18,154 nt of DNA from an uncultured Eubacteriales bacterium. GTDB taxonomy: Bacteria; Bacillota; Clostridia; UBA1381; UBA9506. The notes beneath the pieces were generated by a model. It was not told the DNA's origin and did not search any database. It saw nothing but the letters and a program-made list of their open reading frames with translations. The stretch covers positions 1 to 18,154 of the forward strand of contig UQYH01000040.1 of NCBI GenBank assembly GCA_900545185.1, read 5' to 3'. Each line of letters starts with the position of its first letter. The stretch's first letter is position 1. Below, one piece after another: positions 1-8,756 of this stretch. The translations under genes and the position numbers were made by a program.

Positions 1-73
1 TTTTTTTTTCAAGCAGAAGACGGCATACGAGATACATCGGTGACTGGAGTTCAGACGTGTGCTCTTCCGATCT
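1..73. other. Illumina TruSeq P7 adapter with index (contaminant)
   Basis: Bases 1-9 are a T homopolymer. Bases 10-33 are the P7 flow-cell sequence, beginning CAAGCAGAAGACGG and ending GAGAT. Bases 34-39 (ACATCG) sit exactly where the index belongs and are the reverse complement of TruSeq index 2 (CGATGT). Bases 40-73 are the TruSeq read-2 primer region, ending in CTCTTCCGATCT. The order and spacing are those of an intact library adapter, so native DNA starts at 74. Any reading frame running left of 74 on the minus strand gains the artificial tail IGRAHV. This is library sequence left on the contig end, not a genomic feature. Confidence 0.98.
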
Positions 74-74
74 C

Positions 75-1613
75 GATTAAAATGCTGATGAGGTTTTCAT
101 CATAACAAAAGCTTTTTTGAAAGCTTTCCATCACGTGGTATGCAAGGCTTTGACAGGATGCGTCCGGTACGTTAAAAATCAGGCAAATTTGGTTCTGCTC
201 CATTTCAAGCGTATACAGGGTGATGTCCTCCGGCACAAAGGAAACGAGCAGCGGCACAATACTTTCGTATAAAATTTTCCGCGTTTCGGGAGAAAAATCC
301 TCATAAAACAAATCGGTATACGAAATGTTGACAATAGCCGCAATATAACACCCGTAACGAAAGTGGATGTCATATTTTTGCAGCAGCTCATCAAGCTCAT
401 CCTCGGCCAGGTACTCATCCTTTTGTGTCAAAAGCTTCAAAAGCAGCCGTTCGCCCGCTACGGGCAATACCGATGAAAGCTCTGTCCGCAGGGTGACGTT
501 GTTATAAATCATTCGCTGAATGTTATACTCAATCATGTCAAACTCATTTTTATAGCGTTTGGCTTCCGCATCCTCTTTGCCCGAAAAAACACCGACCAGC
601 TTTTTAATGGGGCGATATATAGACTTGCTTAAATATAGGGAAACAGCCAGCACCAACGCGGCACAAATAATCATAGAAATATAGTACAGGCGCACAAGCG
701 GCGTCATTTTATCCGTTACATCCTGCTTGGGGACAATGACCATGTAATTTAAATTTTCAAACAGGCCGCGGCTGTTTTTATGCAAGATTACAATCTCGTT
801 TTTCTCCCGAATCACATCTTCCTCCGCCGGGCGGCTTAAGGCCAGCTCCGTATAATAACGAACACGCTCCTCTGCGCCCTCGCTGCCGCCGTACACCTCG
901 CCGCTTGAATCGTAAAGAACCGTTTCGGCATGCGCCGAAAGAGCCGATTTTTCTAAAACCTCCTGCAGCTTGCCGGCGCTGATATAAATCACCAGCGGAT
1001 TTTTAAACGTATATTTTGTGTTTTTATAAAACACAATGGGAATCACTTCTTTTTGCTCGCCCGTAATTTTATTTTTCAAAACCGTATGCGAAAGCATGGA
1101 AAACTGTCTGTATCGGGTATTATCCGCAGCCTGCCAAAAGCTTTTGCCGCAGGTCTCCGAAAAGGCAATATAATCAAAATACGTGTCCAGCTGATACGAC
1201 CCTTCGTTGCTGATAACCATGTTGTTGCCTGAATCAATCACAATAATTTCTTCAATAAAGCCGTCATGCAGCAGCTTATATTTCCCCATGTCCCGTATGG
1301 CGCGGTTCACCTGCGGCATGGCTTGAGTAACCGTCGTGTTTTTACCCATTAAAAGCGACTCTACGCTTTCGTTTTCCGTTATCATATAAGAATATTGCAC
1401 AACATTATAAAACAAATCATCTACCATTCGAGAAACGGCAGAGAGCGTTTTTTTATAATTTTTATACAGTTCATCCGTCGAATTGCGATAATAATATTGG
1501 TACAAAATCGTTCCGCTCGCCAAAATAACCGCCATCATTAAAGCACAGCAGACAATAATTCTGAATAAATAGCTTTGTGTAAAATGAGCATAGCGTTTTA
1601 CAATGTTTTTCAA
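75..1613 (-). CDS. YesN-like membrane-anchored AraC-type regulator, 3' end cut off by adapter
   Basis: Partial gene with 513 native residues, the last full native codon being Ile at 75-77. The start is TTG at 1613, chosen because AAAGGAGA lies about 6 nt upstream. The protein has a first TM helix (about 16-38), a large extracytoplasmic sensor region (about 45-300, Cache-like in length and pattern), and a second TM helix (about 308-328). A HAMP-like stretch with RPIKKLV follows (about 334-375), then the start of a cytoplasmic domain. This is the layout of two-TM AraC/YesN-type regulators of Firmicutes carbohydrate loci, which end in two helix-turn-helix motifs. That DNA-binding part is missing because the contig runs into adapter. 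The gene begins 23 nt after the lyase stop codon, so it is probably co-transcribed. I infer that it senses an extracellular glycan and controls the neighbouring transporter and lyase. A membrane sensor of another class cannot be excluded without the C-terminus. Confidence 0.8.
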
Positions 1614-1636
1614 TATGATTCTCCTTTATACAAAAC

Positions 1637-4600
1637 CTACGATACTCTGTTAAACACCGATGTACGGATCCAAGCCGTGACCGCGCCGGGGATGCTTCTT
1701 TGACGGTATATGCTGTAATGGTTCATTTTCTGCGGCAGCTTTTCCTGTTTTTCCATCCCGTCATGATACAAAAGCACAGCGCTTTCGCCGTCTGTCCGAA
1801 AGGCCGGTACGGCGGTGGTTGCAAGCCTTGTTCGGCCGTCCGACTGCGTCACGCCGTCAATCGGATATCCGTAGCCCGTGCCGTCACCTGTCATACACAT
1901 CACATAGCTGCCGTGCAGACTTTCTGCCTGCGGCAGTGTACCGTTTACCACAATGGCGTTATTCGCATCGGCCGCAGCGCTTGTTTCTGTGCGGACAACC
2001 GTAACCGTTTGGTCAACGCCGCCCGAAAGCCGATACGTACCGCAGTCAACAGAGCCGGCACCGTACACATAACCCCAGACCACGCTGTTATCAAGCTTAT
2101 TAAGCCGCAGCACGGCATATCGGCCTGCAAACTGTACGCCAAAGGCCTCTCTCGTTTCGGTATCATCACTGATATAAATGATGTCGCGGAACGCATCGGA
2201 AACCACCTCGGCCGCAAGGGTCATACCGCTCGGATCGGTCGGGCTGACCCAGTGAACCGCCGAAACCAGCGGTGACTGTTCCTTATAAACACCCTCATAC
2301 ACCGCGCCATATCGGGTTACGCTGCCATCGGTCACCAATCTGCGCCGATACAGCTGCGGCGCCGTAAACGTCCCAAAAGCAGATATATTGTTTTTGGCTC
2401 TGCGCAGGGACGGAATATCGGAAAAGATTACCTCGCCGTTCGGCACGCCGTTTTGAAACACCCGAACCGACGAGCCGCTCCTCTCGCCGCGCCAGCTGAA
2501 CATAAAGCTTTCCGACCCGTCTGCCGTTTTGGGATTTTTGCAAAGCGTGCGCATATTCCCGGCGGTCGAAACATCCGTAAGTCCCTGCTCCTTTTGAATA
2601 CTTGCCAAATAGTCCTGCAGGGTGCCCTCGTGCGGCTCTGTTTTCAAGTCCGTTGTCATGGCAACCGCTTCATCCTCCGAGCCGCGCAAATACAGCTCGT
2701 GCGCCTCGCCGCCCTGCAAACGGTTTACATCTACGGCATAATACCGATTGCCCTCCAGCTTTATCATCAGCAGCGCGCGGCGCTTAACGGCGGCGCTGTC
2801 TGCGCCCTGCCCCGTTTGAGAGGCCTCCGCAAGCTGCACCATGCCATCGTTTTCGGCACCGAAATCCAGCGCCAACAACGATGATTCTGTATGGTCGGTC
2901 GTATTTTTTGCATAATTGACACCGCTGCTCCAAACCCAGCTTGTGTTATGAGCCAGCGGACTTTTGTGAAAGTTGTGATACAGCGTACCCGTGCCCCTGG
3001 GGTAGCCTGCATCCGGCAGCAGCTCCATGCCGGCGCTCCAAAACGTAATCCCCAGCGGCCCTGTGTGGTGATGGGCATTGTATAACTTTTGCCCTTCAAA
3101 ATTAATGTGCAGCTGCGTTGCGCCCTCCGTATCGCCGCCCGAAAGAGCATAATGCTTAAAATTCGGCATTTCGATAGGATTCAGGCATGCCTCCAAAATG
3201 GCATCGGTCGGCTGCTTGGTATCGGGGTCGCCCGCCTCCGCATCATTAACGGGTACGGTTCTGCCATCCGGATAGCGCAGTATGCCCGGCACCGTTCCGG
3301 CCTTGGCAAGCAGCGGCCAGCGACTGCGCAAGTTCGCATCGGGCAGAGTCAGCCCCAGCAGCGCGTCATAATACCCCGCATCATCCCGATAGCAGGCTTC
3401 CATCACCGTCAGCAAAAGACTGAGTGAATCTGATGTCTGCTTATGATAATCCACAGTGCCTTCCTCCCACATGCCGTCCGCATAAAAATGCTTACCGCTG
3501 TATATGGTATCAATCCAGCCGAACATCAGGCGCACCAGCTCGGGGTGGTGCAGTGTAACGGCCACAAGCATGGCATCCTGAATCCCATAGGGTGTAATAT
3601 TGGTATACCATCTGCCGTTGAGCATATTATACATATCCATCACGCTTGCGAAAAAGAAATCTTCGGTTGCCTTGCGAAAGTCACGTCCCGTTTCAGCCGA
3701 AAGCGTCTCCCAGCACGTTGCGTTATACATGCAGTCGTATCCGTAAACGCAAAGAGCCGGCACCATATACATATAAGAAAAGAAGGGGTAATAGATCAGC
3801 TTAGGGCGGTTTTGATAGCTGCGCGCGGCGGCCTCCATGCCGATGGCGGCATATCGGGCGGCCGTTTCGTCACCCGTTTTGGTATAAAGGCTCGCCAGCC
3901 GCTGCAGGGTGCGCCAAAGCGCCGTACAGTTTTCATCCAAATACAGCTTGTCTGAAAGCTGTGATTCTATATCCTCCGCAAACGCCTGCTCGCTCATCGC
4001 TAAATAAGGTGACAATTCGGACTGTAAAAATGCAGCCGATTCCGATTGAATACGGTTGCGTTCGCTATACGAAAGCAGGTATTTGTAATTCGCATTGGTA
4101 AAAGGGTGGCTTATCCGGCTGCTGTCCCATCGCGGAAACAGATAGCTTGCAGGCACAACAGGCGAAAGACCTGCTAAATCCTCCGTAAAAAACACTTTAA
4201 CAAGGCTGTTTGCCGCGTCCTGCACGGTAAGGCTTGCCGAAAGCGCCGCATTGCCCCCCGGCGGAACCGTTTGCGTATCGCATGCAACGGTTTGCGCATA
4301 CAGTCCGTCTCCGCGCTTTTTATATTGCACCAAAAGCATGGTTACATCGGTTTGTGTATCGCTCCCGACGGTGGCTTCTGCACGGAGCGTACCCTCTGTT
4401 ATGTAGTATGCTCTTTGCGTTTCGGCTTCATGATAAAAATGAAGCGTATCCACGCTGAATCTGCGGCCATAATTATAATCATAGGCTGTGGGCTTCACCC
4501 GTAGGGAAACATTATCAATATAAGTAGCGCTTGCGGCAGAAGAGCCTGACGACATAATAAAATACCAGTACCGAACCTGCTTGTTCCAGTCTGCCGGCGC

Positions 4601-5218
4601 CGGTGATGTGCCCGCAAGCTCCCCGTTTATATACACGTCCGTATAGGGGCTGTCACCCGTATTAAACAACTCGTACCGCACATGATAGACCACATTGTTT
4701 TGCAGCATAATGCCTGTATTGGGCTTGTTTGTGTTGCCAAGCGCCACACCGCCGCCTAAGGTATAGCACATAACGGGATACCAGCGGTTGCCCGAATCAC
4801 GGAGCGAGAATTGGCGGGATTGCTGCGCGCCTTCGAAGCGGACGTCAAATTCCATAACAATTCTTTCGTATTGCAGGGGTGTAGAAAAGGATTTATACAG
4901 GCGCGGCACCTTGCCGTATGCGGCCGTACTGATTTTAACGCCGCCGTCTGCCGCCGTAACGGCACAGCTGTCACCCGGTTTAAAATTATCTGCAATCCAG
5001 CCGACGGGAGGGGTAAAGCCGTCTGTGGCCGAATAGGTTGAAAAATCCTCCGTAAACAGCGTTTCCGTCGGCATGGTGTAAGCACGCGGCGTGTCCGTCT
5101 CTGCTGTGCCTGCAGCCAAAGGAACCGTATTTGCATCGGCCCATGCTGAAAACGGAAACAAACACACCAACAAAAATGCCGCCGCAAGGCGCATATATAA
5201 AGGTTTTAACCGTTTCAC
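1637..5218 (-). CDS. Secreted heparinase II/III-type polysaccharide lyase, multidomain
   Basis: A 1193-residue exported protein. The start is GTG at 5218, set by AAAGGAGAG about 7 nt upstream. The signal peptide (1-29) ends in AWADA. Residues about 52-242 form a LamG/concanavalin-like module (QFSLRDSGNRWY, then YIDNVSLRV). Residues about 255-360 look like an Ig/FN3-type sandwich. From about 370 an alpha-helical toroid begins, carrying DGMWEEGTVDYHKQ (581-594), where E586, Y591 and H592 are active-site candidates. The heparinase II/III C-terminal signature follows: YNAHHHTGPLG (713-723), LLPDAGYP (733-740) and a late AHNT (756-759). Beta-sandwich sequence continues to the end. Family members cleave uronic-acid glycans by beta-elimination. 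The exact PL family and substrate (glycosaminoglycan-like, alginate-like or other) cannot be read from sequence. It lies between the modular secreted protein and the regulator gene and has its own upstream promoter. There is no cell-wall anchor or SLH domain, so it is probably released. Confidence 0.85.
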   Translation of the reverse strand: MKRLKPLYMRLAAAFLLVCLFPFSAWADANTVPLAAGTAETDTPRAYTMPTETLFTEDFSTYSATDGFTPPVGWIADNFKPGDSCAVTAADGGVKISTAAYGKVPRLYKSFSTPLQYERIVMEFDVRFEGAQQSRQFSLRDSGNRWYPVMCYTLGGGVALGNTNKPNTGIMLQNNVVYHVRYELFNTGDSPYTDVYINGELAGTSPAPADWNKQVRYWYFIMSSGSSAASATYIDNVSLRVKPTAYDYNYGRRFSVDTLHFYHEAETQRAYYITEGTLRAEATVGSDTQTDVTMLLVQYKKRGDGLYAQTVACDTQTVPPGGNAALSASLTVQDAANSLVKVFFTEDLAGLSPVVPASYLFPRWDSSRISHPFTNANYKYLLSYSERNRIQSESAAFLQSELSPYLAMSEQAFAEDIESQLSDKLYLDENCTALWRTLQRLASLYTKTGDETAARYAAIGMEAAARSYQNRPKLIYYPFFSYMYMVPALCVYGYDCMYNATCWETLSAETGRDFRKATEDFFFASVMDMYNMLNGRWYTNITPYGIQDAMLVAVTLHHPELVRLMFGWIDTIYSGKHFYADGMWEEGTVDYHKQTSDSLSLLLTVMEACYRDDAGYYDALLGLTLPDANLRSRWPLLAKAGTVPGILRYPDGRTVPVNDAEAGDPDTKQPTDAILEACLNPIEMPNFKHYALSGGDTEGATQLHINFEGQKLYNAHHHTGPLGITFWSAGMELLPDAGYPRGTGTLYHNFHKSPLAHNTSWVWSSGVNYAKNTTDHTESSLLALDFGAENDGMVQLAEASQTGQGADSAAVKRRALLMIKLEGNRYYAVDVNRLQGGEAHELYLRGSEDEAVAMTTDLKTEPHEGTLQDYLASIQKEQGLTDVSTAGNMRTLCKNPKTADGSESFMFSWRGERSGSSVRVFQNGVPNGEVIFSDIPSLRRAKNNISAFGTFTAPQLYRRRLVTDGSVTRYGAVYEGVYKEQSPLVSAVHWVSPTDPSGMTLAAEVVSDAFRDIIYISDDTETREAFGVQFAGRYAVLRLNKLDNSVVWGYVYGAGSVDCGTYRLSGGVDQTVTVVRTETSAAADANNAIVVNGTLPQAESLHGSYVMCMTGDGTGYGYPIDGVTQSDGRTRLATTAVPAFRTDGESAVLLYHDGMEKQEKLPQKMNHYSIYRQRSIPGAVTAWIRTSVFNRVS

Positions 5219-5375
5219 ACCGCTTCTCTCCTTTTTGAGGTTATTCTATATTCTGTCACCGCCCGATAAAAGGAGTGTGCCTTAGTGTATCGGGGAGAAT
5301 TTTTGTAATTGTTTTATGGTTGTTCTGTTTATACATTGATTCCCGTATGGATTTTTTTGTCTTTCGGCAAGCCGC

Positions 5376-5450
5376 GTAGGGGCGTGGCTTTGCTCCGCCC
5401 GTATTGCCTTTTATGTATTCTTCGGGAGGAGCAGAGCCCCTCCCCTGCAC
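5376..5450. repeat. Inverted pair of REP-like GC-rich palindromes
   Basis: Two homologous palindromic units face opposite ways. Unit B on the plus strand (about 5376-5404) reads AGGGGCGTGGCTTTGCTCC followed by GCCC. Unit A on the minus strand (about 5421-5448) reads AGGGGAGGGGCTCTGCTCC followed by TCCC. Each can fold on itself: GGGCG/CGCCC at 5380-5384 and 5396-5400, and GGGAGG/CCTCCC at 5424-5429 and 5439-5444. They can also pair with each other. The arrangement resembles a two-unit BIME of a dispersed REP element. The pair lies inside the lyase leader, so it could affect transcript stability. Only this pair is visible in the window, so the dispersed nature is inference. Confidence 0.65.
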
Positions 5451-5503
5451 GATGTTGATACAAACAATAAAAGCCTTGATATTAATAGCTCTTCAACATG
5501 TTT

Positions 5504-5532
5504 ATTGTATCATATAATGTTCAAAAGAACAA
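5504..5532 (-). promoter_or_regulatory. Extended -10 promoter for the lyase gene
   Basis: On the minus strand TTGTTC (5527-5532) is followed by a 17-nt spacer and TACAAT (5504-5509), with TGA directly before the -10 (extended -10). The -35 is poor (3 of 6) but the -10 is good (5 of 6). The palindrome TGTTCAAAAGAACA (5518-5531) overlaps the -35 and could be an operator. The predicted start near 5497 gives a leader of about 280 nt before the GTG start. Confidence 0.5.
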
Positions 5533-5554
5533 CGACCAAATATCGCCGTTTTGT

Positions 5555-7771
5555 TTACCCGATTTTGCCATTCTCACCGATTTTTATGCTGCCGGCCAGC
5601 GGCTGCAGGCTTGCAAAGCCTTTAAAAGCAAACACCTGCACATAATAATCGCCCGCGCACTCGGTGTCCTCTACGGTCAGTTCTGCACTGACGGGTACTG
5701 CCGTGCCGTCACCGCTGACGGTTTTTTCGCCCTTGGCAATTTGCTTGAGCTTGCCGTCCTTGTAAAACGCCACCGCTATCCCCACGGTTTCATCGCTTGC
5801 CTTGGTGCTCGAAACCGAAACAGATGCCCGAACCGTTCCGCCGACAAAGCCGTATTCTGTTAAATCATCGCCGGTTTCGGCATCGGTAATCGTTACCGCC
5901 CCTGCCGTAAAGGCCGGATTCTCGGTTGTTGTAAATTGATAGGTTGTGTTGCCCGAAAGTGCATTGCCGAATACATCGCGCACGCCGGAAACATCTACCG
6001 TGTAGCTACTACCCGGTGCCAAAGGGCTTTCGCCGCCAAAGGTCAGCACGGCCTGCTTTAACACGCCGTTATAGCTTATTTCGGGCACAACGCCGTCCGA
6101 AACCCGGATGTTTGCAAGTGTTTGTGCGTCTATATCACGGTCAAAGGTAAAGGTCACCTTCGCGCCCAGCGGCAGATTGCTTGCGCCTGCGTCTAAGGAA
6201 GAGGCAACAATACTTGCTTCCGTCGTGGGGATGCTTGTAATTTTAAGGTTGTCAAGCGATATCTCGGACACCGTGCCGGTGATGGAATACGGCTGGAAAA
6301 ACAGCATTTTCAGCGCGCCGTTCCAGGTCATGCTCTCTTCCGGGCTGTTTGTGGCAACAAGCACACCGTCCTGATAAATTTGGGCCGATGTCTCTGCCGC
6401 CGTGCTACCGTTTGTAATCAGCATGGTCAGTCTGTGCCACTCGTTATCACGCTTTAATTGGTCTTGGGTAAGCAGCGTCCATTGCCCCACTTGATACTGC
6501 TTTCTGCTGTCTCGTAACATAAACTGGGCGTACGGCATATTTTTGGCCAGCTTATAGTCCAGTTCGTAACAAAACGTTCCGGCCGTGATGGCCTTGTTAA
6601 ATGTAAAGTCAAGGTTTTGCGGCTGACTCCAGCCGCTGGCTGTGTGTGCCTTGTGTACGTGAAACGCACCGTCCTGATTTTGCACATAGGATGTTGCCAC
6701 ATTTGCTTCGGTCACGCCATCGGCATTCCATACGCCATAGCTGCTTTGCGGTACAATGTGTGTGGGCTGTGTTTCGGTGTAGCTTTCAAAATCCTCCTCA
6801 TAATAGGTGATAGAGTCTTGGGTGGTAAAGCCGTAAACGGCATTTGCCGCACGGTTTCCCAAAACATCCTCCACAGCGGATAAATCCGCGGTGTAACGGC
6901 TGCTCGGCTTCAGTTCTGCCGAAAGAGAAATGGTTTTGGTGCGCGCATCATAGCTTTTTTCACAGGCTACCGCTTCACCGTTTGCATCCTTTAACACAAC
7001 AGCGTCTAAGCCGCCCTCCTTCATATCCTGCGAGAGCCGATATGTCAGCGCCTCGGCTGCCGGAACATTTTCGGCGCCATCGGCGGCAAAGGGGGTCACC
7101 GTCAGCTCGGTCGGCGTTTTGCGGATGCCGACGTTATCAATCAGCACATCCATCATGCCGGAGGTGGTACTGCCCCAAGTGCTTGCCGTAATTCTGAATT
7201 CCAAAAAGCTGCCGGAAGTGGTGAGAGTGGTCAACAGCTTATCTGTCAGTTTTTCCACACCATCCACATAAACCGTTGCATAAAATTTATTATCCTCACC
7301 CTTGGTGACCTTAACCGAATATTGATGCCACTTTTTTGTGCCGTGGGCGCTCATATTATAAAACTTTTCGAGCGGCATATAGTTATTAAACGCCAAATTC
7401 GGCGCCGTTACATACGACCGCAGATTAATCGCACTGTCGATGAAAAAATCAGTCTTGTCCAGCCCGGCCGGCAAACTGACCGCTGCACCGGCATTGTAAT
7501 CCGCACCCGTGTATGTCTTTTGATACCCCAGTGCGCCGTCCTCTGAATAGAACTTGTTGTTTTCGCCGTAGCTTGTCGAATAGGCGCGCCAATTTGCCGG
7601 CGGATTATAGTCGCCTTCGGCCGGCGCAAAGTCATCAAAGCTGTAGAAAGCCGAATCCTCTGCCGCAGCGGCAAACAGCATGCCGCAGCCGCCGAAGCAC
7701 TGCACCAAAAGCAGCAGAACAGCCAGGCCGATGCCTGTCATTTGTTTGCATGTACGTTTGTTATTTTTCAT
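5555..7771 (-). CDS. Secreted modular protein: two LamG-like + Big_5 Ig-like units, no catalytic domain seen
   Basis: 738 residues, with ATG at 7771 preceded by GAGGAGG about 8 nt upstream. A signal peptide covers 1 to about 37, with hydrophobic core 13-24 and an alanine-rich cleavage region. Cysteines at 25 and 29 do not make a good lipobox. Module 1 is jelly-roll/LamG-like (about 41-215, ending MDVLIDNVGIRK). Module 2 is an SbsA/Big_5-type Ig-like domain (about 222-316). Module 3 is a second jelly-roll (about 320-512, with QFMLRDSRKQY and ISLDNLKI). Module 4 is a second Big_5 (about 520-615, with VDVSGVRDVFGNAL). An FN3/Ig-like domain covers about 622-730. No glycosidase or lyase motif, SLH domain or LPxTG motif is visible. 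I infer a secreted glycan-binding or scaffolding accessory to the lyase encoded next, with which it shares modules. It occupies the operon slot where an LplA-type solute-binding protein would be expected but lacks that fold. Its own activity is unknown. Confidence 0.75.
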   Translation of the reverse strand: MKNNKRTCKQMTGIGLAVLLLLVQCFGGCGMLFAAAAEDSAFYSFDDFAPAEGDYNPPANWRAYSTSYGENNKFYSEDGALGYQKTYTGADYNAGAAVSLPAGLDKTDFFIDSAINLRSYVTAPNLAFNNYMPLEKFYNMSAHGTKKWHQYSVKVTKGEDNKFYATVYVDGVEKLTDKLLTTLTTSGSFLEFRITASTWGSTTSGMMDVLIDNVGIRKTPTELTVTPFAADGAENVPAAEALTYRLSQDMKEGGLDAVVLKDANGEAVACEKSYDARTKTISLSAELKPSSRYTADLSAVEDVLGNRAANAVYGFTTQDSITYYEEDFESYTETQPTHIVPQSSYGVWNADGVTEANVATSYVQNQDGAFHVHKAHTASGWSQPQNLDFTFNKAITAGTFCYELDYKLAKNMPYAQFMLRDSRKQYQVGQWTLLTQDQLKRDNEWHRLTMLITNGSTAAETSAQIYQDGVLVATNSPEESMTWNGALKMLFFQPYSITGTVSEISLDNLKITSIPTTEASIVASSLDAGASNLPLGAKVTFTFDRDIDAQTLANIRVSDGVVPEISYNGVLKQAVLTFGGESPLAPGSSYTVDVSGVRDVFGNALSGNTTYQFTTTENPAFTAGAVTITDAETGDDLTEYGFVGGTVRASVSVSSTKASDETVGIAVAFYKDGKLKQIAKGEKTVSGDGTAVPVSAELTVEDTECAGDYYVQVFAFKGFASLQPLAGSIKIGENGKIG

Positions 7772-7805
7772 GTTTTTTCCTCCTCATTTTTTAGTGAATA
7801 TATAT

Positions 7806-7825
7806 GCAAGGCGCTCTTGCCTTGC
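7806..7825 (-). other. Intercistronic hairpin between permease and secreted protein genes
   Basis: A perfect 7-bp stem, GCAAGGC and GCCTTGC, encloses a 6-nt loop in the 82-nt gap after the lplC-like gene. No U-tract follows on either strand, so it is not a standard terminator. In a sugar-transporter operon such a structure could stop 3' exonucleases and set unequal mRNA levels, which is inference. Confidence 0.45.
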
Positions 7826-7853
7826 CGAAGTACAAGCTGCACCGCGTAACGGC

Positions 7854-8720
7854 TCACCCCTTGACAGAGCCTATCATAACGCCCTTGACAAAATATTTTT
7901 GCACAAAGGGGTATACGCATACAATAGGAAGAATAACCGAAACAATGGTTGCGCTACGCATAACCGGAGAGATAACCGTTTCCTGCTGCTGCGACAAATC
8001 GGGGTTGTTGGCCGCCACCTCAGCACCGTTTACAATGTTGCGCAAAAAAATCATAACCGGCATTTTGCTTTGGTCGTTTAAATAAATCATGGCCGAAAAC
8101 CAGCTGTTCCATGAGCCGACCACAAAATAAAGACCGACCGTTGCCAAAACAGGCTTAGAAAGCGGCAGATAAATCCGCGTCATAATACCGATGTCATTTA
8201 ATCCGTCGATGGCTCCCGCGTCGTTTAAGCTTTCGGGAATCCCCTCAAAAAAGGTGCGCACAATAATCATGTAATAAACACCCAGCGCACCGGGCACAAT
8301 AATGGCCAGCGTGCTGTTGACCCAGCCCAGACTTTTAATTAACAAAAAGTTGGGAATCAATCCGCCCGAAAAAAACATGGTAACGGTAAAAAGCTTCATA
8401 ATGACCGCGCGGCCGGGCAGATATTTTTTAGAAAGCGGATAGGCGGCAATGACCGTCATAAACAGTCCCAAAACAGAACTTGTCAGTGTGTAATACAGCG
8501 TGTTTTTATAGCCGACCCAAAACTGTTCCTGACCCATAACCTCCCGATAGGCCTTAAGCGTGATGTTTTTGGGATAAAACGTAATGCTGCCGCTCATAAC
8601 CGATGCGCTGTCACTCAGCGATACGGACAAAACGTATAAAAACGGATACAGCATAATCAAGCCGATACAAAACAAAATAAAATAGTTTACATAATCAAAG
8701 GCAGTTTTTTTATTGTTCAA
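7854..8720 (-). CDS. Carbohydrate ABC transporter permease, LplC/YtcP family
   Basis: A 288-residue inner-membrane permease with about six TM helices. The usual 'EAA' loop that contacts the ATPase is present as EGIPESLNDAGAIDGLNDIG followed by a YLPLSKP segment. The C-terminus VQKYFVKGVMIGSVKG is typical of LplC/YtcP permeases, which pair with an LplB/YteP partner and an LplA/YtcQ binding protein to import oligosaccharides. I choose TTG at 8718-8720 as start. The more upstream in-frame ATG (8733-8735) has no ribosome binding site, and its own first codons spell GGAGGG, correctly placed 7 nt before the TTG. If the ATG were used, five residues would be added. It lies 36 nt after the lplB-like gene. 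The ATPase is not encoded here; such systems commonly share an MsmX-type ATPase encoded elsewhere. Confidence 0.93.
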   Translation of the reverse strand: MNNKKTAFDYVNYFILFCIGLIMLYPFLYVLSVSLSDSASVMSGSITFYPKNITLKAYREVMGQEQFWVGYKNTLYYTLTSSVLGLFMTVIAAYPLSKKYLPGRAVIMKLFTVTMFFSGGLIPNFLLIKSLGWVNSTLAIIVPGALGVYYMIIVRTFFEGIPESLNDAGAIDGLNDIGIMTRIYLPLSKPVLATVGLYFVVGSWNSWFSAMIYLNDQSKMPVMIFLRNIVNGAEVAANNPDLSQQQETVISPVMRSATIVSVILPIVCVYPFVQKYFVKGVMIGSVKG

Positions 8721-8756
8721 TTTTTTTCCCTCCATATTATAACGGCTGCAAAGCCC

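Larger units (their letters stand above)
5219..5554. other. 336-nt spacer: lyase promoter, long leader and REP-like palindromes
   Basis: The spacer between the modular secreted protein and the lyase. Read on the minus strand it holds an extended -10 promoter, a leader of about 280 nt containing two inverted GC-rich palindromes, and the lyase ribosome binding site (AAAGGAGAG at about 5226-5234). A 64-codon frame spans much of it but runs through the palindromes and has no ribosome binding site, so I do not call it a gene. I see no clear intrinsic terminator for the upstream gene here. Confidence 0.6.

Noticed and set aside
51..74. C-terminal residues E-IGRAHV and the TGA stop of the first minus-strand gene
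   Set aside because: They are encoded entirely or partly by adapter bases 51-73, so the gene is open-ended and has no real stop here.
5256..5450. A 64-residue minus-strand frame with a plausible length
   Set aside because: It is a translation of the REP-like palindromes and leader, with no ribosome binding site and a low-complexity Pro/Arg/Gly-rich start.
7747..7771. Reading the 738-residue protein as a lipoprotein because of Cys25/Cys29 in the signal region
   Set aside because: Neither LVQC nor FGGC is a good lipobox, and an alanine-rich signal peptidase I site follows.
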